Part shown: positions 28,172-37,899 of the stretch, piece by piece
Layout of the letters: each line of letters starts with the position of its first letter
Position numbering within the stretch: the first letter of the stretch is position 1
Source of the DNA: Pseudomonas syringae
GTDB taxonomy: Bacteria; Pseudomonadota; Gammaproteobacteria; Pseudomonadales; Pseudomonadaceae
Reading direction: 5' to 3'
NCBI RefSeq assembly: GCF_000737245.1
Contig: NZ_JPQU01000018.1
Span: 1-64,000, forward strand
DNA: 64,000 bases
The notes under the pieces: model-generated
Seen by the model: the letters and a program-made list of their open reading frames with translations, nothing else
The model's database searches: none
Told to the model about the DNA's origin: nothing
Made by a program: the position numbers and the translations under genes

Positions 28172-29731
28172 ATGTCCGACTATCTGCTGCAAATGAACGG
28201 TATCGTCAAAACCTTCGGCGGTGTCAAAGCGCTCAATGGCATCGACATCAAGGTCAAGCCGGGTGAGTGCGTCGGGCTATGCGGCGAGAACGGCGCAGGC
28301 AAATCCACGCTGATGAAGATCCTTTCGGCGGTCTACCCCCATGGCACCTGGGACGGTGAAATCCTCTGGGACGGTCAACCCCTGAAGGCGCAATCGATCA
28401 GCGAAACGGAAGCCGCCGGTATCGTCATCATTCACCAGGAACTGACGCTGGTTCCCGACCTGTCGGTGGCCGAGAACATTTTTATGGGCCATGAGCTGAC
28501 GCTGCCCGGTGGGCGTATGAATTATCCGGCGATGATCCACCGCGCCGAAGCCCTGATGCGTGAACTGAAAGTGCCGGACATGAACGTATCGCTGCCGGTT
28601 TCGCAGTACGGCGGCGGCTATCAGCAACTGGTGGAAATCGCCAAGGCACTGAACAAGCACGCTCGCCTGTTGATCCTCGACGAGCCTTCATCGGCCCTGA
28701 CCCGTTCGGAAATCGAAGTGTTGCTGGACATCATCCGCGAACTCAAAGCCAAGGGTGTTGCCTGTGTCTACATTTCCCACAAGCTCGATGAAGTGGCCGC
28801 CGTGTGCGACACCATTTCGGTGATCCGCGACGGCAAACACATCGCCACGACCGCCATGGCGGACATGGATATTCCACAGATCATCACTCAAATGGTCGGA
28901 CGGGAAATGAGCAATCTCTACCCCACCGAGCCACACGACATTGGCGAGGTGATTTTCGAGGCTCGCCACATCACCTGCTACGACGTCGACAACCCCAGGC
29001 GCAAACGGGTCGACGATATTTCGTTCAGCCTCAAGCGCGGGGAAATTCTCGGCATCGCCGGGCTGGTCGGTGCTGGCCGCACTGAACTGGTGACAGCGCT
29101 GTTCGGCGCCTACCCCGGCCGCCATGAAGGCGAAGTCTGGCTGGAAGGCCAACTCATCGACACCCGCACGCCGCTCAAGTCAATCCGCGCCGGCCTGTGC
29201 CTGGTGCCCGAGGACCGCAAGCGTCAGGGCATCGTTCCAGACCTGGGCGTCGGCCAGAACATCACCCTGGCCGTACTGGACAGTTACTCGAAGCTGACCC
29301 GCATTGATGCCGAAGCCGAACTAGGCAGCATCGATCGGGAAATTTCGCGCCTGCACCTCAAGACCGCGAGTCCGTTCCTGCCGATTACCAGTCTGTCCGG
29401 CGGCAATCAACAAAAAGCCGTCTTGGCGAAGATGCTGCTGACCAAACCCCGGGTGCTGATTCTCGATGAGCCCACCCGAGGTGTGGATGTCGGCGCCAAG
29501 TACGAGATCTACAAGCTGATGGGGGCGCTGGCGGCCGAAGGTGTGTCGATCATCATGGTGTCGTCGGAGCTGGCCGAAGTGCTCGGCGTTTCCGACCGCG
29601 TACTGGTGATCGGCGAAGGCCAGTTGCGTGGCGACTTCATCAATCACGGACTCACTCAGGAACAGTTGCTCGCCGCCGCACTCAGCCAGCCTGCTGGCTA
29701 TAAGAATAATAATGATCGGAAATCCGCGTAA
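28172..29731 (+). CDS. xylG: D-xylose ABC transporter ATP-binding protein
   Basis: 519-residue double-cassette ATPase of the sugar ABC family. First cassette: Walker [10 protein letters not shown] at residues 38-46, signature-like [18 protein letters not shown], Walker [13 protein letters not shown]. Second cassette: degenerate P-loop [16 protein letters not shown], signature [14 protein letters not shown], Walker [12 protein letters not shown]. It drives xylose import with XylF and XylH. Its stop is directly followed by the xylH start. Confidence 0.95.
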   Translation: MSDYLLQMNGIVKTFGGVKALNGIDIKVKPGECVGLCGENGAGKSTLMKILSAVYPHGTWDGEILWDGQPLKAQSISETEAAGIVIIHQELTLVPDLSVAENIFMGHELTLPGGRMNYPAMIHRAEALMRELKVPDMNVSLPVSQYGGGYQQLVEIAKALNKHARLLILDEPSSALTRSEIEVLLDIIRELKAKGVACVYISHKLDEVAAVCDTISVIRDGKHIATTAMADMDIPQIITQMVGREMSNLYPTEPHDIGEVIFEARHITCYDVDNPRRKRVDDISFSLKRGEILGIAGLVGAGRTELVTALFGAYPGRHEGEVWLEGQLIDTRTPLKSIRAGLCLVPEDRKRQGIVPDLGVGQNITLAVLDSYSKLTRIDAEAELGSIDREISRLHLKTASPFLPITSLSGGNQQKAVLAKMLLTKPRVLILDEPTRGVDVGAKYEIYKLMGALAAEGVSIIMVSSELAEVLGVSDRVLVIGEGQLRGDFINHGLTQEQLLAAALSQPAGYKNNNDRKSA

Positions 29732-30868
29732 ATGAATCAGGTCAAACAACTCTTCACCCGCTACAAGATGCTCGCACTGGTGTTTGCCGTGGCGTTCATC
29801 TGGCTGTTCTTCAGCTGGCAGACCGAGGGCGGATTCCTGACACCGCGCAACCTCTCTAATCTGCTGCGCCAGATGTCCATTACCGGGATTCTCGCCTGCG
29901 GCATGGTGCTGGTCATCATCAGCGGCGAGATCGATTTATCAGTCGGCTCATTGCTGGGCCTGCTCGGTGGCGTCGCGGCTATTCTCGACGTGATCTACCA
30001 CATACCGTTGCTGGCGAACCTGAGCCTTGTCGCCCTGTGCGGACTGTTGATCGGCCTCGCCAACGGCTATATGGCGGCCTACCTACGCATTCCGTCTTTC
30101 ATCGTCGGGCTGGGGGGCATGCTGGCTTTTCGAGGCATTTTGCTGGGGATTACCGGCGGCACGACTATCGCCCCGGTGTCGCCGGAGCTCGTCTATATCG
30201 GCCAGGGTTATTTGCCGCACACGGTCGGCACGGGCCTGGGCATTCTGCTGTTTGCACTGACGTTATTCCTGACCTGGAAACAACGGCGCAATCGCGCCCT
30301 TCACGGCCTGACGGCACACTCACTGGTGCGTGACGTAGTCCGCGTACTGTTGATCGGCGCGGTGCTGGCCGGCTTCGTCCTGACCCTCAACAGCTACGAC
30401 GGCATTCCCGTGCCGGTCCTGCTTCTGCTGGTTCTACTGGGCGGGTTCAGCTACGTGACCAGCCAGACCGTGTTCGGCCGACGCGTCTATTCCGTGGGCA
30501 GCAACATGGAAGCGACACGTCTGTCCGGTATCAATGTGCAAGCCGTGAAGCTCTGGATTTTCGGGATCATGGGCGTCATGTGCGCCCTCGCCGGCGTGGT
30601 CAACACAGCACGCCTGGCCGCTGGCTCGCCCTCGGCCGGCAGCATGGGCGAACTCGACGCCATCGCCGCCTGCTTCATCGGCGGCACCTCCATGCGCGGC
30701 GGCTCCGGTACGGTCTACGGCGCCCTCCTAGGCGCGCTGGTCATCACCAGCCTGGACAACGGCATGTCCATGCTCGACGTCGACAGTTACTGGCAGATGA
30801 TCGTCAAAGGCAGCATTCTAGTGTTGGCCGTATGGGTGGACGTGAGCACCCGGACCGGGAGACGTTGA
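29732..30868 (+). CDS. xylH: D-xylose ABC transporter permease
   Basis: 378-residue inner-membrane permease with about ten hydrophobic helices. Diagnostic blocks are GMVLVIISGEIDLSVGSLLGL, SFIVGLGGMLAFRGILLGI and CFIGGTSMRGGSGTVYGALLGALVI of the BPD-2 sugar permeases. Abuts xylG with no gap, so it is translationally coupled. It closes the xylose island; the 270 bases that follow up to tRNA-Thr copy 2 hold no gene I can support. Confidence 0.95.
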   Translation: MNQVKQLFTRYKMLALVFAVAFIWLFFSWQTEGGFLTPRNLSNLLRQMSITGILACGMVLVIISGEIDLSVGSLLGLLGGVAAILDVIYHIPLLANLSLVALCGLLIGLANGYMAAYLRIPSFIVGLGGMLAFRGILLGITGGTTIAPVSPELVYIGQGYLPHTVGTGLGILLFALTLFLTWKQRRNRALHGLTAHSLVRDVVRVLLIGAVLAGFVLTLNSYDGIPVPVLLLLVLLGGFSYVTSQTVFGRRVYSVGSNMEATRLSGINVQAVKLWIFGIMGVMCALAGVVNTARLAAGSPSAGSMGELDAIAACFIGGTSMRGGSGTVYGALLGALVITSLDNGMSMLDVDSYWQMIVKGSILVLAVWVDVSTRTGRR

Positions 30869-31121
30869 TTCGCTGCGGGCGAAGTGATCCGCGGCAGTTT
30901 GCTTCTAGTCAGAACTTAATTGGCCATCCAAAACCTGCTCATCCATGGTGCATAAACCCCTTCAGCAGTTACCCGACTGTCACAATGCCCGGCCTAGAAC
31001 AAGGAATGTTATCCACCAAGCCCGTGAAGGAGATTTCGTGCGCCATCAAACGTTGAGGCGTTCTAAAGATCAGATTCCCAGTTTTTTTGGCGGGAAGGGT
31101 ATCCAGCTTTTACCCACTGTG

Positions 31122-31127
31122 TATAAT
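31122..31127 (+). promoter_or_regulatory. -10 box of tRNA-Thr copy 2
   Basis: A perfect TATAAT lies 11 bases before the tRNA. No good -35 hexamer is seen, though TTTTTTTGGCGGG lies further upstream. The presence of its own promoter means copy 2 is more than a 3' fragment. Confidence 0.45.
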
Positions 31128-31138
31128 CCGCGCGCTAC

Positions 31139-31214
<76 letters not shown>

Positions 31215-31219
31215 TACAA

Positions 31220-31284
31220 GGTTCCAGAGAAGGCTTTCAAAATCTCTGGAACCCCCGAAAACCCGCCTTCTGGCGGGTTTTTTC
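31220..31284 (+). terminator. Double hairpin terminator after tRNA-Thr copy 2
   Basis: First stem GGTTCCAGAGA/TCTCTGGAACC (31220-31253), then a strong stem ACCCGCC-TTCT-GGCGGGT (31261-31278) followed by a T run. The second is a standard intrinsic terminator. Confidence 0.85.
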
Positions 31285-31441
31285 GTTTCCGCTTCCCTAA
31301 TCCCACCACGTGACGGCCTGCATGATTTCTTGAAACGAAACCACGCCTCAGACACCTACTGGCTCGGTCTGCCCTCATACCGGACTTGCCATAAAACCGG
31401 CCGTCCGCGGGCGAAGGATCAAACCGAACTGAGAGGTTCAT

Positions 31442-31753
31442 ATGAATTTTGTTGAGCTTTGCCTTAAAGGCGACGTACTTGAAGAAGAGATAGACCGGTT
31501 CGTGGAAGACTGGCACGAAGGTCGCCAAGGGACTGATATGCAGCTGCATGAATACCTGGGCATGGAGTGGGAAGAGTACCAACTGTGGGCCACCACCCCT
31601 TCCGTTTTGCCTTTTGTACTGACGGCCCACAAATACGGCACCTCGCTTGAGTCTCAGCTAGCTCAAGGCAAGTTTGCCATTGCGGCGCGTGCAAGGTCTG
31701 TCGCAGAAGCCACCAAAGTTGAAGCCTGGCTGCGTAGTGTGGGCAAAGTCTAG
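31442..31753 (+). CDS. Small protein paired with an ImmA/IrrE peptidase
   Basis: 103-residue acidic protein. The core MQLHEYLGMEWEEYQLWATTP followed by SVLPFVLTAHKYG resembles a family often found on plasmids and islands beside ImmA/IrrE genes; I know no function. It has no clear helix-turn-helix, which distinguishes it from the Xre partners of most ImmA systems. Its stop overlaps the next GTG start by one base (TAGTG), so both are one coupled module. It could be an antitoxin or the protease substrate; that is inference. Confidence 0.75.
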   Translation: MNFVELCLKGDVLEEEIDRFVEDWHEGRQGTDMQLHEYLGMEWEEYQLWATTPSVLPFVLTAHKYGTSLESQLAQGKFAIAARARSVAEATKVEAWLRSVGKV

Positions 31754-32679
31754 TGGCTCCAGAAGAGAAGATGGCCAATCGAGTGTTGGCCATCCGTAAC
31801 CTTAAACCGCCCTACGACCTGGAACAGCTTGCCCGCGTATACGGAGACCTTGAGTACCTTGATCTGCCATTCGGCGTTGACGGAATCACAATTGGCATCG
31901 GCGCAGCGGCCAAACCCCGAATACTGATCAACTCAAGCGCCCCGGTAACGCGTCGAAAATTCACTCTGGCCCATGAAATTGGGCATATCGTCATTCCTTG
32001 GCACAACGGCACAATCGTCTCCCATCTGGAAAACGCAGAAGTCGATGCCGCGTACAGCCTGATGGAAACCGAAGCGAATCGGTTTGCGGCTGAGCTGCTT
32101 ATGCCATCCGACTGGCTAGTTGAAGAGTTCAACCGTGCATCCAGCGTGGAACAATATTTCCGCTCCGTCCTTGCTCTGAGTGGGGCTTCCAGAGAAGCAA
32201 CGCTTAATAAGATACTGCGCCCATTGCCTCAACCTGTGATCTGCATACAGGTAGACAGCTCATCGAAAGTCTTCAACCCTCGAAGGTCTCAAACAGCGCC
32301 CTACCCGCCCGAACGAGATGCGTTGGTCACCAGGGAAATATTCCCGACAGACTGCTATTTCGAACGCTTTGAGCTCGATGGTCAGTTCTATATGAGCTGG
32401 ATTTTTATCGGCCGCGACATAGAAGAAACAGACAAAAGACCTTGGCGCGAAGTCTATGCACAGATCCTGAATGACACGGCCATGCAGGATTACCTGCAAA
32501 ACATGAACGGCATTCTCGCTGCAGCCTACGGTAAAAACAAAACGCTCGACGAACCCGAAATATGCGGCGCAATCATCCGCGCGTTTACCAAATACGAGAT
32601 GTACGATGCAGTGCGCATGCACGAGCTATTCGAACAGTTTGTGATCAAGCGCGTTAAAGAGCTGAAGCGGCGGGCTTGA
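31753..32679 (+). CDS. ImmA/IrrE family zinc metallopeptidase
   Basis: 308-residue protein with a COG2856 domain: HEIGH at residues 74-78 (His74, Glu75, His78) and the downstream third-ligand motif TEANRFAAELLMP with Glu107. Such proteases cleave repressors to trigger DNA-damage, phage or element induction, or act in toxin-antitoxin pairs. The C-terminal half (about 150-308) is unrecognised and could sense a signal. GTG at 31753 gives coupling to the upstream gene; ATG at 31771 is an alternative start. It is the first gene pair inside island II. Confidence 0.85.
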   Translation: MAPEEKMANRVLAIRNLKPPYDLEQLARVYGDLEYLDLPFGVDGITIGIGAAAKPRILINSSAPVTRRKFTLAHEIGHIVIPWHNGTIVSHLENAEVDAAYSLMETEANRFAAELLMPSDWLVEEFNRASSVEQYFRSVLALSGASREATLNKILRPLPQPVICIQVDSSSKVFNPRRSQTAPYPPERDALVTREIFPTDCYFERFELDGQFYMSWIFIGRDIEETDKRPWREVYAQILNDTAMQDYLQNMNGILAAAYGKNKTLDEPEICGAIIRAFTKYEMYDAVRMHELFEQFVIKRVKELKRRA

Positions 32680-33194
32680 GCCAGTGCGGATAACAGGATT
32701 ATCAGCCTACCGTCCCACCCAAGCCCTTAGTCGATAGGGCTCTCATGACACCTCCGCTCTTGGCGCATCTGATGCATTACGTTCATTGCGGCAACTCCAT
32801 GGCGTGACCTACCGATGCGCTGCAGCGTTTCCCTCGTAACAATCGGCATGACAGACACCTAAGCCAGCCGCCAAAGCGAAGCTGATTATGGAATGGGCTG
32901 CACCTGACTGACAGTCAGGCATGCCCCGGTCATCGCATCACTGCCTTCACCCGACTCAGGATCTCGCGGCACCGGTCTCGTCAGCCAGCGCAGCCTCCAC
33001 CCGCCCACTTCCTCGGAAGTGTTCAGGAGGCCAGATCATGAGATGCCCAAACTCCCGGTCGTAAAAGAGCCGCCAGTCCCGCGTTAGTGGACAACCCCCA
33101 CAGGTCGCAGGGGCCTTGATCCCTGATAACACTCAGCATTCGTGGCGGGATGACGTGGGGCGAGGACTGGAGAGCAGATGGTGAGGTGACCGAT
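32680..33194. other. Gene-poor segment of island II
   Basis: 515 bases with no supported gene. A 40-codon minus-strand frame (MPIVTRETLQRIGRSRHG.., roughly 32738-32851) starts with ATG but has no recognisable family. The segment just before the integrase (from about 33080) may be the integrase leader. I see no repeat or RNA gene. Confidence 0.4.
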
Positions 33195-34175
33195 ATGGCA
33201 TTAGTAGGTAGACACGATGGTCGTAATTTCGGCTACGGCAGGCAATTGAGCTACGCAGGATCACAAGCGCTGAAAGACATGTTCGGCGGCGGCCACTACG
33301 GCACGGTGAAGGCACACTGTGATCGGTGGCAGGCATTCGTGAAATGGTGCCGCTCCGAACAAGGGCCAGGTATCAATGATGCGCGGCAGATAGATCGAAA
33401 GGTGTTGGCCGACCATGCGGCGTATCTGCGCGACATGGTTAAGCGCGGTGATCTCGCCGTCAGCACCGCACAAAATCGGCTATCCAGCGTTAATAGAACC
33501 ATGGCGGCGCTTCGCGGTGATCAGTACGTGAAATTGCCCAGCCCGAGCAAGGCATTGGGTATGCAGCGCACCGGGATTCGCCACTCAGTGCCGCAGGGCC
33601 AAGACAATGAGCAGATCAAGCAGATCGTCGATGCACTTTGCAGTCGTGACCAGAAACGGGCCGCCGCGATCGTCCTGTTGGCAAGAGCCACCGGCATGCG
33701 CCTGCGTGAAGCCATCCCGGCTGATCTGCCACGGTTAAACCGCGAGGCTAACCACCTAGATAGGATTAACATTCAGGACGGCACCAAGGGGGGCCGCTCG
33801 GGTGCTTCAGCGCCACGCTGGATTACGGTGAATGATCATATTCGTGAGGCGCTGAGCTTCGCTGAACAAGTCTCGCCCGACGGCAGCCGCAACTTGATCG
33901 CGCAGAATTAATGCTACCTTGATTTCCATCGACGAATCGTTCGCCCTGCGCGAGACATCCTGCAAACACACCACCTCAAAGGCTTCCACGAGTTAAGAGC
34001 CGCCTTTGCGTGTGAACGGTATGAGCAAATCACCCAACACCTCGCACCTATCAATGATGGCCAATGCTGCCAGGTAGATAGGAACCTCGATCGCGAGGCC
34101 CGAAGGCAAATCAGCTACGAACTGGGGCACGGTCGGATCGATGTGGTCTCTGCCTACATTGGCGGACGGACATGA
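33195..34175 (+). pseudogene. Tyrosine recombinase/integrase, interrupted by a stop codon
   Basis: The frame starting MALVGRHDGRNFGYGRQLSY encodes an N-terminal SAM-like core-binding domain and the start of the catalytic domain (LLARATGMRLREAI), then meets TAA at 33909-33911. The same frame continues without shift as CYLDFHRRIVRPARDILQTH, KGFHELRAAFACERYEQIT and SYELGHGRIDVVSAYIGG before TGA at 34173. These C-terminal blocks are the tyrosine-recombinase box (HELR..HGR..Y) of element integrases of Pseudomonas. So one nonsense mutation has split an otherwise complete integrase. An upstream ATG at 33150 is also in frame. Confidence 0.85.
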
Positions 34176-34457
34176 GTAAGCCATTCGATATGGAGCTGTT
34201 CTTAGCCTGGCGTTCTTACCGGTTCGCAAGCAACCCGGCAACGCCACGTGCGACAGGCAAAAATCATCTAGGTCGAAATTGCGGGACGCTGGCAGCGAGA
34301 GACACCGTGGACTTGGCAGAGAAAGCATCTAGACTGGTTTATGAATCATCTATTAGCAGAGCATAGTGACCAAACGCGCTATGCTCTCTCGACGATTAGG
34401 GAAACAATGGACTTTTTGCTATATAACTCAAGACAAAAAACCAAAAATTTAAATTAA
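34172..34457 (+). pseudogene. Decayed companion gene of the integrase
   Basis: The ATG overlaps the integrase stop (ATGA). MSKPFDMELFLA is followed by a +1 shift at about 34208; in the new frame GVLTGSQATRQRHVRQAKII continues to a TAG, then VEIAGRWQRETPWTWQRKHLDWFMNHLL. I recall a conserved small protein with these segments placed after integrases of this type. A frameshift plus a nonsense codon make it a pseudogene. Family function is unknown to me. Confidence 0.65.
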
Positions 34458-34578
34458 CATTAAAAATTTTCTTGTGTATTTCCGCGACCCATAAATGCGA
34501 CCCGGAGCAGGGCTCCGAATTCAGAGCCACCATTTCCGGATTAAGCATCTCAATCTTTCTTACACCAAACCAAGATTT

Positions 34579-35652
34579 TTAATCCACCTCTACAGTCAGC
34601 CCTTTATTTTGATCCCCATAAAAAGCTCGATACTTAAACTCAGCTTGCCAGCGCTTCTTACCCCAAAGATCATTATGAATACTAGGGACATTAAAATATA
34701 TGCTTGGCTCATTGGAGCAAGTAATTATCCTGGCAATCGCAGCAATATCAGGATGATGGTGTTTGTTACCATCTGTTGATATCAACCATTTATCACAACT
34801 GATACTAGCCACTAGCTCCTTGCTTACATTTTTTTCACTACCGTGATGAGGAACTTTAACAGCATCAAAACGTATTGGAAGCTTATCAGTAAACTTTTCA
34901 AACGCTCCAACAAGATCACCAGCTAGCGAGTCACCAGCGAGCAGAACTCGCTTTCCATCGTGCTCTAAGATAAGGGTTATACTACTGGCATTAGTAGCAC
35001 TAGTATCGGCTACAAACTGTTCGCCTGCTACTTCATCCAAATCCTCAAGACTGGATATATCGATGCTATTTCTTGCGCCAAGCTCTTCTAAGCCTACTAC
35101 AGGAGGAGGGGCATCCTCCAGAGCCTCAGACATCGCCTCTGGCCATGAAGGAGCTAATTCGTGCAACCTTCTTGGGGTGGGCCCAATGACAGTAACTACC
35201 ATGTTTCCTGGCAGAACAATTTTTATTGGCAGCCCATCCGAAGAAGTGCTTACAGCTCTTTTATCAAAGGCCAAATTCCAGTGACCCGAATATTCCAACC
35301 AGTTTGAAAGCTCATCTCCTTGTATAGGACCTAGTGATTCGAGGGCATGCTGGCCTTCAACAAGGTGATTCCGCCCATTAAACCAAAAGTCAGAAATTGA
35401 TAAGTTAGGGATTTTAGGATGTTCCACGAAGCAGCTAATAGCCCCCCATATATGATCACAATCAATATGAGTTATAACGATGAGATCAAAATGTCTTCGC
35501 TCTTCTGGCATTGCCGTTATCAAGCTTTTTAACTTTCTACCACTGGCCTTTATTCCGGAATCAACAAGCATTTGCCTTGGATTATCCACATCACCCCATC
35601 GGATCCAGAGCGCATCACCCTCTCTAGCGGGGAGCATTGTAATTTCAAACAT
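34579..35652 (-). CDS. Metallo-beta-lactamase-fold hydrolase of the caspase operon
   Basis: 357-residue MBL-fold protein, closest in motif style to ComEC-like soluble hydrolases. Metal ligands: THIDCDH (His62, Asp64, Asp66, His67; Asp64 sits where many families have His), AGDS (Asp241) and VPHHGS (His269-His270). An insertion of about 60 acidic residues (about 165-220) lies mid-protein. No signal peptide. The start MFEITMLPAREGDA overlaps the upstream stop by 8 bases (ATGTTTGA), so it is translationally coupled; the longer frame to 35745 is unlikely. Substrate unknown; nuclease or phosphodiesterase activity would fit an effector. AT-richer than the core genome. Confidence 0.85.
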   Translation of the reverse strand: MFEITMLPAREGDALWIRWGDVDNPRQMLVDSGIKASGRKLKSLITAMPEERRHFDLIVITHIDCDHIWGAISCFVEHPKIPNLSISDFWFNGRNHLVEGQHALESLGPIQGDELSNWLEYSGHWNLAFDKRAVSTSSDGLPIKIVLPGNMVVTVIGPTPRRLHELAPSWPEAMSEALEDAPPPVVGLEELGARNSIDISSLEDLDEVAGEQFVADTSATNASSITLILEHDGKRVLLAGDSLAGDLVGAFEKFTDKLPIRFDAVKVPHHGSEKNVSKELVASISCDKWLISTDGNKHHHPDIAAIARIITCSNEPSIYFNVPSIHNDLWGKKRWQAEFKYRAFYGDQNKGLTVEVD

Positions 35653-36682
35653 CAAGATCACTCGACTCGGAGTAGCAGAGATACCTAGAGCGCCAGTCGA
35701 TAAGAGTCGCCATATTAAATATGGATTCAAATTGACTTTTCTCAACAGGAAGCGTTCTAATTAAAGAAAGCAACACTGAAAAACTATCGCTATATAAGAT
35801 TTTTTGATGAGCCGCAATTTTTATGAGCTCAATCGCGCTGCGTTCATCATTCTCTGACTCTGCCAATATTAGCGCGAGAAAAATTTTCCCATCAGGCAGC
35901 CACTCATAACGATTATTGAACTCTTGCAACCAATGCTTATGAAGATACAGCTGCCCAACTTTAAATAGCGCAATTACTCCTAGCATCGCCCCAGTTGGAT
36001 CTGGATATCTATCCAAAAGCGCTTTCATGCTATTGAAAGCCACCTGTGATGCATAGAATATTCGTCCCGAATCTAACATTTGCTCCATCGAAGAAGCTAT
36101 AGTACGTGTTGGTGCTATTTTTATCTTTGGATAAGTAAAATTATCTTCACGATTTGAAAAAACTTGGCACCACATTGAGCGAAAGTGATTACCCCCGCTA
36201 ACCGGCAAGTTAACAATCACTGCACCTTTTTCGGTGACAAACGTAGCCGAAGTAAGTTGTTCCATGGGATTTTCTTGTCGAATTACCCACCGATCATCCT
36301 TCATGTGAATCTGTGCACCTTGCGTTATTTCAACAAGCTTGATGTCAGATGTCTTGGGGCCTGAAGGAGCAGGACTTATGAAGTGGACAAAATCCTTATC
36401 TAAGAGGCTGGCGTCGGGACCAGCTTCCGCTTTAAGGTAAAATTTTACTTCCGCTTTTTCGTCTTCCGAGACCTGAACTATTTGAGTAATAGCTTGCCCA
36501 TTATCTTTGACTGTGCTCAGCTCATAGATCCCTGGAGGAACGAGCACTTGTTTAGGAGTAGTAGTGAGGTAGAGCCTTAATTGTTGATCTCTAATTTTTA
36601 TTTTAGTCTTGTCGCCCGCGAAATTTAGCCTTGAGTCAACAATTATATTTATCGCTCCCCAGCTGTCCTGAGTACTTAACAT
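35645..36682 (-). CDS. Unrecognised protein in caspase-MBL operon
   Basis: 345 residues, cytoplasmic by appearance. The N-terminal 90 residues look like a beta-sandwich of the PEGA/carboxypeptidase-regulatory kind (INIIVDSRLN..LYLTTTPKQVLVPPGIYELSTV). The middle (about 120-170) is beta-rich, and the C-terminal half (about 190-345) is helical and could form TPR-like repeats (SMKALLDRYPDPTGAMLGVI..). No catalytic motif is apparent. It sits between the caspase (11 bases upstream) and the MBL gene (8-base overlap) with a clear ribosome site (AAGGGATAAGGAT). It may be the sensor or adaptor of the module; that is inference. Confidence 0.75.
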   Translation of the reverse strand: MLSTQDSWGAINIIVDSRLNFAGDKTKIKIRDQQLRLYLTTTPKQVLVPPGIYELSTVKDNGQAITQIVQVSEDEKAEVKFYLKAEAGPDASLLDKDFVHFISPAPSGPKTSDIKLVEITQGAQIHMKDDRWVIRQENPMEQLTSATFVTEKGAVIVNLPVSGGNHFRSMWCQVFSNREDNFTYPKIKIAPTRTIASSMEQMLDSGRIFYASQVAFNSMKALLDRYPDPTGAMLGVIALFKVGQLYLHKHWLQEFNNRYEWLPDGKIFLALILAESENDERSAIELIKIAAHQKILYSDSFSVLLSLIRTLPVEKSQFESIFNMATLIDWRSRYLCYSESSDLDV

Positions 36683-36693
36683 ATCCTTATCCC

Positions 36694-37857
36694 TTAGGGC
36701 TTAACTGACAAAACTTTTTTAGGCGGACGCACATTTAGTAAAGCTTGGCGTTGCGACGTTGCACTACTAAGCGAAGTGTTCCATGCCGCGCTGTACAAGC
36801 CAGCCGGGAGAAAAGTACTGAAAGGCCAATCAGAATTGCTGTCAACATGTGTACAACTAGAAGATCTCAAATTGAAATTTGTGCAGTGTCCGCGATGAGC
36901 CTGTGGACTTACATCAGCCTCAAACTCAACAGTTGGCGCAGCGATCATTGAATGCAACACGCCGTTTTCAATGATCCCTGTATTCTCTACAAACTGCTCA
37001 GCACCAGCTGCCCTAGCTTTTTTTGGCACAGTAGAGGATAAATACTCTATGAGACTTGTAGCTGTTACCTCCCAAGGCGACTCATCTTCTCCATCAGACT
37101 GCGCTGCCTCACCCGAAACAAGACCGTTCATAAGTGCCTCGTTAAATAGAGTGACTCCATCCGGGCGCCCATAAGCTTTAGCACCACTTATCGAAGAGAG
37201 AAACATTGTAGAGCTCTTGGCGTGACCGTTTTTCTTGCTGCGCTGCATTGAACCAACCATATACTCGAATTGCTTTGCGACTTTAGGCTCCTGCCTGCAT
37301 ACGTCCGCAAACCAGAACTGCGTTTGGGCTGTCCCAGGATGACTAGCACTTTTATGCAAGCTCATTAAATCAAGCGAGCCGTGCAACTCTGTAGGGTGAG
37401 CAGGGTCGCCAACATCACTAAGTAACAGAATTGCACCCGTCTTTGTTAACTGCACACCATGCCCGGCAAAATACACAACCCCAACGTTTTCAGTATGTTT
37501 AGCCAGAGATGTTGAAAATTGATCGAAATAGAGTTCAGCGTTGCCTCTGGTGGCTTCTGAACTTGCAGTCAGCATGCCTTTAATATTGGCATTTACTTCC
37601 TCTTCAGCTTCAAAATTTGGCGAAAGTAAAATACGAACTGAAGACAGCGGTGCAGACGAGTTTCGGTAACTGTCAATTAGCCACGCTGCAAAATCAGAGG
37701 CAGATCTCGCAGCTGAAGTTAACTGAGCCATCTCCAGCTCACGGCCAAAGTCTGAAGTAGACTCACCTCCAGAAAGATGTAAATATCGGCTAACACCAAT
37801 CACGAGTGCGTGAGTACAGGGCACATTTGTAGCCGCAGCGGTTGTATACACAGTCAT
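36694..37857 (-). CDS. Caspase-like (peptidase C14) protease
   Basis: 387 residues from the chosen start. A caspase/p20-like domain fills about residues 14-270: first strand HALVIGVSRYLHLSGG, catalytic His133 in VVYFAGHGVQ and catalytic Cys187 in FWFADVCRQEP. The C-terminal 80 residues form a separate beta-rich domain (FSTFLPAGLYSAAWN) resembling the N-terminus of the next gene. The frame opens at 37914 but the protein fold begins near MTVYTTAAATNVPC, with a GGAG upstream, and a possible -10 box lies at 37894; ATG at 37875 is another option. Bacterial caspases commonly act in abortive defence. First gene of a three-gene operon. Confidence 0.85.
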   Translation of the reverse strand: MTVYTTAAATNVPCTHALVIGVSRYLHLSGGESTSDFGRELEMAQLTSAARSASDFAAWLIDSYRNSSAPLSSVRILLSPNFEAEEEVNANIKGMLTASSEATRGNAELYFDQFSTSLAKHTENVGVVYFAGHGVQLTKTGAILLLSDVGDPAHPTELHGSLDLMSLHKSASHPGTAQTQFWFADVCRQEPKVAKQFEYMVGSMQRSKKNGHAKSSTMFLSSISGAKAYGRPDGVTLFNEALMNGLVSGEAAQSDGEDESPWEVTATSLIEYLSSTVPKKARAAGAEQFVENTGIIENGVLHSMIAAPTVEFEADVSPQAHRGHCTNFNLRSSSCTHVDSNSDWPFSTFLPAGLYSAAWNTSLSSATSQRQALLNVRPPKKVLSVKP

Positions 37858-37893
37858 TAGAGCCAAAAACTCCATCTCAATGGCAGCAGCCAG

Positions 37894-37899
37894 ATGATA
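37894..37899 (-). promoter_or_regulatory. Possible -10 box of the caspase operon
   Basis: TATCAT on the minus strand (context TTGCTATCATC) lies 37 bases before the chosen caspase start. No strong -35 hexamer is seen. If real, transcription would begin near 37887 and rule out the upstream ATG at 37914. Confidence 0.3.
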
